Assembly: GCA_040954595.2 (NCBI GenBank)
Contig: CM082597.2
Location: forward strand, 3,286,001 to 3,350,000
Origin: Balanoglossus misakiensis
Lineage: Eukaryota; Hemichordata
Direction: 5' to 3'
DNA length: 64,000 nucleotides
In this document: piece after piece, positions 12,085 through 27,300 of the stretch
How positions within the stretch are numbered: position 1 is the stretch's first letter
Layout of the letters: each line of letters begins with the position of its first letter
The notes under the pieces: model-generated
Seen by the model: only the letters and a program-made list of their open reading frames with translations
What the model was told of the DNA's origin: nothing
Database searches by the model: none
Made by a program: the position numbers and the translations under genes

Positions 12085-12831
12085 CTGCAGAGCTGAGGAA
12101 TTACACGATGTGAGAGATGTATTAAGAAGACACACAGTAACAGCCACCAAAACAATGTCGATCACTGTAGCAGGAAATCAAGACACACCCCTGGGCATGA
12201 AACCATCGACAGTGTGCACCTTTCACAAGTACTAGTATGTAGAATGCAATTAACGTGTTCATGATGAATCGCCGACAGTGTGTACATGACACTGCAATTT
12301 CTTGCGTCTGTAAACATCTGGCGATTGTGTTTTATATTATCAATATCAGTGTCGATTACAGTCAACGCCTTCCGTCCGTATTTTATCATCGCGAACCGAT
12401 CATCAGAGCGATCGCCAGCATAAAAACGATATTTGAAGTATTTTTCTATCTTGTCATATTAAGAAAACGGTTCATGTTTATGTTAGGGACATCCTTACCT
12501 TGTAAAATCTGGATCAAATACTGATTCTGCACAAACACAGGTAGACTTTGCCTACGTCAACTTTAAACCCGGAAGTGTCCTGCAACTCCGAAATATTGAA
12601 GCGGATGTTTAAAGTAGTGCAATATTTTGAAGTCTAGAAACGATAAAAAAGGAGGAAAATTGACATGGAACGGTGGAAAAATCATGTTCTGAGAAGAATT
12701 TAGGTAGTAGGAATTGTACTGTTGGAATTTTTAAAGAGTATTTCTGCCTGCGATTTTTTCTCTGCGGATGAATCTATAAAGTAAACTTCTTGAGGTTAAA
12801 GGTTAAAGTTTAATATCCGGGCATTTTCAAG
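12085..12831. promoter_or_regulatory. UBE4A 5' UTR exon and intron, and shared divergent promoter UBE4A/PSMC4
   Basis: The UBE4A start exon (right edge 12084) is preceded on the minus strand by a CTGCAG acceptor. A good GTAAGG donor at 12498-12493 marks an upstream non-coding exon from 12499 to at least ~12535. PSMC4 starts at 12832 on the other strand, so the two transcription starts should lie within roughly 300 bases. Between them is an ETS/GABP-type site (CCCGGAAGTG, 12568-12577) and a CRE-like ACGTCA at 12554-12559; no TATA box stands out. CAAGATGG at the PSMC4 start (12828-12835) resembles a YY1 downstream element. The promoter call rests on geometry and motifs. Confidence 0.7.
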
Positions 12832-16818
<3,987 letters not shown>

Positions 16819-17156
16819 ATTGGAGGGTTTCCTGTTTTCGAGGACTCCAGGGGGCACTCTCTCCTTCACATTGAACTTGTTATAATAAGAGCTGAATGTT
16901 TTAACATGGACTCCAGTGGTCCTATGACTCAAGAACTTTCCTACAAACGCAGGCAGGGAATTGATTCATAAATGACTGCAAAAAGTCAACAACATTTTGG
17001 GCTTAAATTACAGAATGAAAATGTCCGTTCAGTGGAAAATTCCTTTCCCCCAAAGTTCTCACATGCTTTATATGTAACTTCAAGTTCAACCAACTCTCGT
17101 TTCACCATTTTCAGAAAATCCTGTTGGTTTCATCATGTCTGCACCATTTCAATAGA

Positions 17157-17162
17157 AATAAA
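17157..17162 (+). terminator. PSMC4: AATAAA polyadenylation signal of PSMC4
   Basis: AATAAA lies 339 bases after the TAG stop and is followed by a T-rich stretch, implying a 3' UTR of ~360 bases. Confidence 0.65.
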
Positions 17163-17179
17163 TATTTTTTTTCTTTACA

Positions 17180-18341
17180 TATACGTGCACTGTGGATGAG
17201 TTCTTGGGTTTGAATAGCAATGGGAAGTCAGTAGAAAGTGATTTCCTTGAGAAACGAGAGGTGTTATATAATATAGGTACATAGCACTAACATGTCTAAT
17301 TCAAACATTGAAATGTACATACTGGTTGTCATACATGCAATGTGTGTGTGTCTGTGTGTGCTGATCATTCCTCAGTCCTGACAATGTAGCACAAGGTCCC
17401 ACACAATGATGGATATAGGCAAGCTGTCTGTTCTAGTGATACAAACAGAAGCCTTTCTCTGGCTGCATCTTCAGGCAACTCATAACTTTCAAGTGCTGCA
17501 TTCATCTTAGTCGTGACAACTTGTCTCTCCAAGGAAATACGAAAGAAATATTGAAAGAGACGGGATGATAATTTCTCTGAAGCCACTTGAGTGTCATTCA
17601 TCAAACGGACATTTCCTGTTATTAACCATCTTCCTGTCATCAGGGAACGGAGGCGAGACGAAAATACCCACTGATGCTATGGAGAGATACCTCCCTCCCT
17701 CCCACCCCAACCTCTTGTAAAAGTGTGTTTGTGAATGACATTTCTGGGGGGGGGGGGGGAACACAACACACTAAACATACCAGAATTGAATTATCAGTTC
17801 AATGAAAAATAGAGATGAATTTAAACTCCACACTTATCTCACAACCACCAACACACGTACAACAAACTATCCATGTCACGTTTTCTGATCAAAATTACTA
17901 GTTTAGTCTCGGAGACTAACAACCCCCAGTGTATGATGCTTACCTCATCGATATAATAGAAATATATAATTACACAGGAAATTAATAAAAAAAGTGAAAC
18001 TTGTCTCTTAGGTGATACATCTATCATGACAGCATCAATGAAAATTTTGCAGAGTACACTTCCTGTTTTGATCAAAGTTGTCATGAAATTACTGATCTAT
18101 TATCAGCTTTAATGATATTTCCAGAATTGTCATATCTGGACTAAAATCGTGTAATATTATTTTTTTCAATTAATGGCATAATGGGAAAGCGGATGTGTGA
18201 CGTCACGAGAGCGAACACAACAACCACATAAAAACTTTTTACCCTGTTTGGCGACCTCGCAGCTGTGAATTGTGGGAAAATAGTGCCTACCACGCCCATC
18301 TCCGACTACGGTAAGAAAACAAGGAAGCATTAAAATCCAAA
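17180..18341. promoter_or_regulatory. PSMC4-CBL intergenic region with putative CBL promoter
   Basis: Most of this stretch is AT-rich without clear genes. It includes a G14 run (17746-17759). A minus-strand ORF at 17365-17640 (91 codons) matches nothing I recognise and is not called. Near CBL, a palindromic CRE (TGACGTCA) lies at 18198-18205. CAAAATGGCGGC at 18338-18349 overlaps the CBL start codon and matches the YY1 consensus in the correct downstream, sense orientation. No TATA box is obvious. Promoter assignment is inferred. Confidence 0.5.
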
Positions 18342-21300
18342 ATGGCGGCCGGCAGAAAAGGTGGCGGAGCGGGCAGCTTCTTCTCGCGATTGGCCGATGC
18401 TGTCGCTCCTCCGAAGCCTTCCGTGGACAGGAGGACGCTGGAGAAGGCATGGAAGCTGATGGACAAAGTCGTCAAAATGTGTCAACACCCGAAAATGCAC
18501 CTGAAGAACAGCCCACCGTATATTTTGGACATTTTGCCCGATACGTACCAGCACCTCAAGTTGATCTGGTCGAAGTATGAAGATAAGCCGCACTTCTTGA
18601 ACGACTGCGAGTATTTCCGTATATTCCTGGACAATCTCATCAGAAAGACTAAACAGACTATCAAACTTTTTAAAGACGGGAAAGACAGGATGTTCGATGA
18701 GGGATCGCAGTACAGGCGAAGTTTGACAAAATTGTCGTTGATTTTCAGTCACATGCTCTCCGAACTCAAGGGGATGTTCCCCAATGGTGTGTACGCGGGC
18801 GACACGTTTAGAATCACTAAGACCGAAGCTTCCGACTACTGGAAACGCTGTTTCGGTTCAAGGTGGGTGGATCGGGTTAGGTAGAGTATGTGTGTGTATG
18901 CAGAGCACTGTTTTGTTGCGTGACATTGGTGCGATCTTGTAAATTCTGGTGATAATTCGGGTTCACTGTACCCCAGTGTCAAAGTGACATTTATACCCGG
19001 AAATGACTGGTGACGTGTTTTTGTGGGATGGCCTTACAGTAGTTGTTCGTTTGGTTCCGTCACCCGTGTCGCAGGTCACACGATGTTTGCAGTCTATTGT
19101 GTCGTTTTCGTTGACTGGTCAAACTGTGGAACATACATTTCGTGTGGAATGCCACGTTTGGTATAATTTCTTGAGAATTTTTTTGGCAGTGCGTGATGTA
19201 AAAGTGAACTTAAATTTGGCCACTCCCCCCTGCATAACATATAGTCTAGGCAGTACTTCCACCGTTTAAAGATTACAAAACTGATAATAAATACAGACAG
19301 GTCAGTGGTCCAGGGGTCGTTTAGAAGTGCAGAATAGTTGCCTAGACTACCCCAAATCACTTTATACGTATCAATCAGTGTTTTTGCTTTAAGGTTAGGG
19401 AACATGGGTAAATTATTCTGGGGAACCCCTTGTATCACTTCTGCTATCCAATATGTAATATACATTCAGGAATCCATTTCTGTTCAGGTGTGTTAGTGAT
19501 AAAGTTTGTGAGTACACGTGTGTAAGTTTCGACTTGTATACTGTTGCTCAGGCATGATACAATACATTCGTGGGTTAATAACTGCGAACATGTACATTTC
19601 TCAAAATCATGTGTTTTGTGCAATCATTGTTCCTTTTTTTATGCACCTGCACATTGACCCTGTACTACATACATGTACTTACCAGGTACAGTTTAGATAA
19701 GAAGACATAAATTATTATTGATATGAAGTATATATTATAGAAATAACATTAAACAATGGTAATGTTGAGTTATGGATTTTTCAGTAGCTAAATATTAACA
19801 AACTTATGGTGATATTATGTGTGCCATGAAATAAAATAAAATGTACATGTAATTTGTTATTTTTAAATCAAAAATGATGAAGTATGTTTGCCTGAATGAA
19901 ATCAATGTGTGGCAATTTTTGTGTGTGACAAATTCAGTACAAATCTGAAAATGTTGTTTTGTTTATTCGCAGAAACATTGTACCATGGAAAGTCTTCCGA
20001 CAGTCCCTGCACGAGGTCCATCCGATCTCCTCCAACCTGGAAGCGATGGCGCTCAAATCGACGATCGACCTGTCGTGCAACGATTACATCTCCAATTTCG
20101 AATTCGACGTGTTCTCGCGCCTCTTCCAGCCGTGGAGCTCGCTGCTGCGGAACTGGAACGCGCTGGCCGTGACGCACCCGGGCTACATGGCGTTCTTGAC
20201 GTACGACGAGGTGAAGCAGAGACTCATGAAGTACATCAAGAAACCAGGGAGGTAGGTCAAAGGTCACACATCCTGGTACTTTGACTCAGTGCCAGTAGAG
20301 CTCATGGTCCTCCCAAACTTCCTATGTTGTCTTAAGTTCAACCGAAATAAATAAAAATTGCTGAGTCGACATTTTAGCAATGTTTTTTACCCTAACCCGA
20401 TGACGAATAACATAGTCATACATGTCCTTAACCTGCCAATGCCACCCTAACCATGAACTGTAATTTTCTGAAATTCTTGAGCATCGCCTCAAATACATGT
20501 GGTATAGCTGAAGCAAAGTTTTGGAATTCTGAGGGACCTATAAGTACAATGTCATGTCCTTTAGAATTGAAAACATGTGTGACTTAGATACATGTCAGAT
20601 AGACTTACAGTACTGTTTAGTTTTTTGTCCCGGCTTATACCAATGTATAATTGAGAACTGAGGGTTAGATTGACACAGACAAACTGTAAATAAACAGAGT
20701 CTTAAATTCTAATGGGATCGGGCATTTGTTCCATGTCCTGAAATCAGACAAGAAATGGAGCACAAGCTTATGCTTTTTAACCCTTTCACCACCATGGTTC
20801 AGTCCAAACCCATTGTTATCTGTGGTAAGGATGGACCTCTAAAGAGGGAACTGGGGGTGAAAGGGTTAAAGTGCTTGAACAGCCTTGGGTTAGGGTGGAG
20901 GAACTAGCCGGAATGTTTATTTGAACTTGTTTATGTATGCATACCAGTACATCATGGGTGTAATTATTTCCATTTCTTTTTAGAATGACTATTGGCTGGA
21001 GACCAGCGTACTGCTGGTCTTAGCAAGAACTGCACATCTTTTACTTTGAGTTATAGTAGCACTAGACTAACCTATAAACGCTATCACATCACTGTGATCA
21101 AACACATAAGACTGGACTATTGACCAGTGCAAGATCAACAAATATTATTCTGAGCGAGACAACTTTCAGATCATTCGCAACAAAATGTGCATAACATGTA
21201 CTGATCCTTGTGGTATATACCCTACAAATTACTTATTGATCGTGCCTGAACGGAATGACCCGTTGCCTGGTATAATTCTGTACACAAGGAGATTGTGATA

Positions 21301-24300
21301 TTTGGACATTGTACTTCCTTCAAGGGACACTGATTGGCAAGGGTCAGAAAATCAACAGAGTTTAGTATACACTACACTTATATGTCTGACTGTGTGTATT
21401 GTCTAGCTGTTTACTGGTTTCTTTATGATTTATTTATTTAATGTGTGCTCAACACAGGTATGGGGGATATTGGCTTCAGGCTAGGGGGTTCATTTGGCCC
21501 CATGAGTTTGTGCTGTGTAAAGGTACACTGTCTTATGTACAAATGTAGCTACAATATGCCCATACATACATACACATACACCCACACACACACTGACACA
21601 CACACCCTGAAAATTGACCATTTTCCGATGGGTAAGATCATTAGTGATTACTATGGTCATGCATTGTTTATACATGTACATGCAGCCCGACCAGTCTAAA
21701 CATGGATGAACCATACCCGTCGGAAAATGGTCCCCTCCGTATCATGTTGAGTGATGCTTCAAGCTCGGCACTTTTTTCCCCCCATAATTAAAAATAGTTC
21801 AAGAAGCCCGAGAATGCATCTTCTGCGATTATTTTTGTGAAACGCATTTATGAATATTCTTGTTTTTTGGTGGGCTGAAGCTCTCTCAATTTCATCACTG
21901 TTGTGGGCCATCGCCAGGGGATGTTTCTCAGACACTTCAGGTGTAAAATGCGTAGGTGTTGAAGATGACTGTTTCTTAGAAATAAAAACTGGTTATATTG
22001 TGTAGTGTGGGCATAAGCCTGATCTTACATTGTATTGTGGTTTTCAGTAGGGAAATCAAACCAAGTGTAAGACTGGAGGATGGATTTTGCTTGACACATT
22101 CAGAAATTCTGTGGAAATCACTGAATTTTCTATTTATTTAAAAAAAGGGAACATTTTAACCAAACAAAAAATGGTGACACAAAAATTGTAATTTCCTTCT
22201 TAAAAAAATTCTAAATGTGGTTATTTTCTACCTAAATCATCAAATGTGGTTTAGCGCATTATTGATACATATGAAATTAGAATTAATTTACAGTATGTAT
22301 TTCTTCATTGCTTCACATATAATGTCTGCCAAATACATGTACATCTTTTTTGTCAGTTGGGTATTTTCTATTTTTCTGTAATTTCACACAACGCACGTAA
22401 TCAGTATTAATCTGTAACCCATGGGTCACATGTGTTTGATGTCTATGAAATGGTTTCCATGGTAAGCCAACACCCAGATTTTTTTTTTCTGAGTGACTGT
22501 CGTGACTGAGATAAAATATTCTTTCATTTCCTGTTTCAAAGCCATAAAACGTACACTGGACTCCATAAAATCAGTAAAGTTTCTAATGCACTTTACTGTA
22601 TAAAACAACCGATATGGACCAAACCATGATGGTTAAGGGGTTGAGACTAACAAATACTGATGAAGAGATTGTGTGTTTTTTTGTTTCTATAGTTACATCT
22701 TCCGGTTGAGCTGTACGCGTCTTGGCCAGTGGGCAATCGGATATGTGACAGGAGATGGCAACATTTTGCAGACCATACCACAGAACAAGTCCCTGTGCCA
22801 GGCATTGATAGACGGCAACAGGGAACAGTTGTAAGTAGCAGTTCCTATGTGGTTTTCATAAAAAGGGGCATGGAACTATTTGCTAGTGTACTAGTACAGC
22901 CAAACCTGTGTTAGTGGCTACCTCCCTCTATGTAGTGGAAACCCTGTCTATAAAGACCACCTGTCTATAAGGGAAAGTTTAGTCAAGTCCCTTGACTGGC
23001 CGCTATAGACAGGTTAGACTAGTACATGTAGCACTGGTTGGCAAAGTAAAAAGAATTCTTGAGCTCTCTATATATAATGCTAGTATTTTCAGACTGGATC
23101 TTGGTATTTTTGTGAAGACACCCCTATGCTTTTTTACTGCCCTCTTACATATAATTAAAATCAATCAATCCTGCCCTCACATGACAGAACCACTTTGTTT
23201 AATTTCTCCTTCCAGTTATCTTTTCCCGGACGGAGAGGACATGAATCCGGACCTGACCAGCATCCTGCACAAACCGTCGGAAGAACACGTCCGAGTCTCG
23301 CACGAGCAGTACGAGCTCTACTGCGAAATGGGCACCACGTTTCAACTGTGCAAGATATGCGCTGAGAACGACAAAGACGTCCGTCTCGAGCCCTGCGGCC
23401 ATTTGTTATGCACGCCCTGTCTTACAGCATGGCAGGTAAGTGCTATTTGTTGTGTCGCATGTTTTTTTTTTCAGGAGTTATCGATGTCCTAGGGAAAAGT
23501 ATTTGTGTACCAGATTCATATTTTGCTACAATATACTGTAAAACTGATTATTTTAAAAAAAACGTGAAAAAAAAAATGTCGTTTAAATTTTTTTGGCATA
23601 TTCTTGAAATACGTATCATGCTTTAAACTGCAGCAGGCGGACACATTGTTTGTTCATGAGCCAACAATGCTGGGTACATACAGGTCCCATCTTGGAATAA
23701 AAATACATTGCAGTATTTGGAAGTATACCAAACAGACAGTCACAGCTCTTTAAGACTTCTTCTGCTGGCTTTGGGTAACACATTGGGTGGCTGTACTAAC
23801 ACATCACATAGCAGTGAGCCATTTTCATGATCCCTACATCACCTAAGTTACATCCTCGTAGTTCCGTTTGTAAGAATCCATCTGGTTGACAGCTGTAGTC
23901 AATAAATTGTCCACTGGACTACAAAAGTGACCCTTTCTCAAGGAATATTCTTGTCCCAAAATGTTGAATTTTGACAACGTCCCGAAGGAAGTACAAGGAT
24001 GTAAGGTCACGTAAGGGTCATGAAAGTGACCTCATGTCGCATTCTCTCTCTCTCTGCGCGCCCCATCAATGGGGGAAGTGGTGATACTGTCAATGTGTTT
24101 TACTCTCGCAAGCACTTTGCACTTCAGAAAAATAAACACACAATCTTTTTTTCACTAACGCTGTTGCTCTCATTTGCTGTTTCTTTCTTTCAGACACGCA
24201 TGAATCAGAGCAAGGTTCGTATTTTCTCTTCAATTATTTACCCAACAATTGTATCATTGCGGCTCAAGTCATGCCGTCTCTTCTGCGTAATTGCTCTGTC

Positions 24301-27300
24301 AGCTTCTATACATGTACACCCATAAAAGCTATTTCATTCCTGTGTTTTCATGTTCATACAAATTCAACTGGACAGGGTACAATCAAAGAGAACGCACAAG
24401 GAACATGGTATCACAATTTTTGCATAACAGACTTGCATCACATAATTTGCCTAACAGGGTGATAATTCTGGGTACTTTCTTGGCTTTTCTTGACATCTGC
24501 ACATTCATCTCATATCAGTTCTGGCCTTCTTCAAAACAGGGCTATATATATAACCTCGGTACCCCTTGTGATATGGAAGTTATTGCCCATTTTCTGTTTG
24601 CTCTATGAAATGCAGATACAGGTCAATAAAACGAATTAATGACTTGTGTGTAGGCAGCATCACTAATTTATGCGAGGCAGGCACAAAACATTTCTGAAGA
24701 CTGCCAGGAAGAACATGTATTTTAAAATATTAGGAACTATGTGTGGATTGAATAAATACTGAGAGGTTGACCTACCAGTCTACAGTGTCATTAACTTCTA
24801 TTATTGCCCCTAAAGGCAGTGTGTTATCTGATGGTATTACCCCCTGACGGTCACTGTCTGATTTGTAGCCCTTACATTATCATTTCCTAATACATTGCAC
24901 TAATTCCTATGTCAAGCATTCACTTGAAATGAATATTGTTATCATTTGATTCTCCAACATGGTAGCTTGTTAAGTAAACTGTCTTTGGTTTCCTATTAAG
25001 AAGAAAATAAATGCATTATTTATCAAATTATCGAATATTGCAAGCCTATCGGATGTTATCCGATAACATCTCGAGGTTATTATCGAGACTTGAGGTCTGT
25101 ACAGCCTGATAATGACCTGTCGTCGGCCATTGGTTACTGACCTGTGTTGTTCCTTGTCCACTGCAGGACGCCGACGGTCAGGGATGTCCATTCTGTCGGG
25201 CGGAGATCAAGGGCACGGAACCGATCGTGGTTGACCCTTTCAATCCCACCAAGGTCATCCGGTCGCCGGGTCCCGACGCGATCAAGGAGATCCGAAACAA
25301 TATCTTCGATGATGCTGATGAAGACCATTTCGAGGTGAGTGTTATGGTAATGACTGGTCAGTGGTGGAAATCGCCAGGGGGTTAGTTGATATACTCTGGA
25401 GTTGACAAGAGTAGATATGGACCTAGTGTGGAGGCAATAATAGTTGATAAAACCCTTGAGTCAACAAATTGGATATCAACCTCATGTCAAGCATATTAGG
25501 TAACACACAAGAGCCATTATTGACCCTGTTAATCGCTAGAATCACGTTCACTCCACATTGTAGAATTAACAATATTTGATTAAAACACATGTCATGCTTT
25601 AGTCAATGGAACATTAATTCATGTTAAAATTGGACTGTTGATAGTAGTGTACAACTAGTGGACATGACAGGATTTTCAGCCTGCCAGTGTCCATGAAATG
25701 TATTGAATGTACAACAATAGCAAACTGGACATGTGACAATTTTCCATTATCTTTGTGTTTGTATCTGAAACTGTATCATAATCTGAATGTAACTTGTGTT
25801 AAAATATTGTATGTTAACACCTGTATCTGTGACGTGTATTAACATAGAAATCCGTTCCCCTGAATCTTAATCTGAATGTGACTTTAGATTTGTCAATGTA
25901 ATACTTTGTGTAACACCCACGTGTCTGAATCTGAATGTGACTTAGTTATCGTATTCATGTGTGTTAACACCCATTTTAGGACCCTACCCAGTGGGCTCCT
26001 AGCATAACTACCAATCAACAGTCTCTCAAGGTTAGTCTGTCTCTAACATTAATGAACTTGTGTTCACTGATCAGTTCTGTCATCTACATGTACTAAATGA
26101 TTCCTTGTCCTTCCTTTGTAACTGTTTGTCATTTATGTGTGATTTCTCGTTTCTGGTTTTCATCTATCATCATCTCTCAAAAAATAGACTCTCACAAATA
26201 ATGTACTTGATTGCTAATGTGTGTGTGATTGACTTTGAGCCTTTTGCCTCATCTACTGCTGTGAGTTAACACGCAACTGCAGTAAACTGAACCTAATCTG
26301 GTGCAATATGACACAAGATGATTTAATGTGAAAGACAAATTTATGCAGTAAAATGCTTGACTGCTTCTGAAACAGAATTATTGTCACTTGTAACTAACCC
26401 TTTCACCCCCATTTACTAATGGACCGTGCTGACCAGGCCATTGTACGCAATTGGGTCAAACCAACAAGGCGGCAGAACAGGTAATACAAATAGTGACAGC
26501 GACATAACTACTGTAATTTTTGTCTCTAGATTCCGGGTGCTTCTGGGGGTGCGGCGAAGAGCAAAGATAGGGGGCCTCTACCACCGTTGCCACCACCCAG
26601 GAGGCCCACGCCCACATCTTCGCCCGTTCCGTCACCCCACTCGTCACCACAGTTGCCAAGGAGGAAAGTGCCGGACGCGGCAACGGCAGCGGCCAGTCCG
26701 AAACTTCCACCCAGGAATCCTGCAGGTCGGGAGAATCACGACGTTCTAGACACAACTCCAGATACAGGTAAGAGATCACCCCTAATTTTATCGTGGTTTG
26801 GTCCACTGTTAATTGAAAGAGCATTGGCTCATTGGATTAAAGGGGATGTTATAGACATCCAAGGTAGTGGTTTGAGTCATGTGGACTCTTCTTGATTGTT
26901 ATTCAAGAAAATACAAAGCCAAACATTGGGCACTTGTGAGCATACTGTAAAATGTAGATCATGGATGCAAAAGTAGACAAAAACAAAATACAGAAATTTT
27001 CACCAAAATGTACATGTCTACTTCACAGTTTAATACAAGAAATAAACTGGACATAAACAAAATTCAGAAATTATCACCAAAACTCCCATGTCTCCTTCAC
27101 AGTTACCCGAAACAAACTGACCGTAGAAAACAGCAGCTCATCGAGGTCTTGTCAAGTCACCCACGACCTGGTCGTCCTGGATACGGACGCAGTCTACGAC
27201 AAACTCTCGGACGCCATGACGGTGAACCCCACCCCCGAGGCGAGGAGTCAGGGTACGGCACCCGCTAAAATCTCCGAAGGAATGAAAGAGAATCCGCTCT

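Noticed and set aside
17365-17640. 91-codon minus-strand ORF between PSMC4 and CBL
   Set aside because: It is protein-like in composition, but no family, splice sites or poly(A) signal support it. It could be a terminal exon or relic and deserves only a note.
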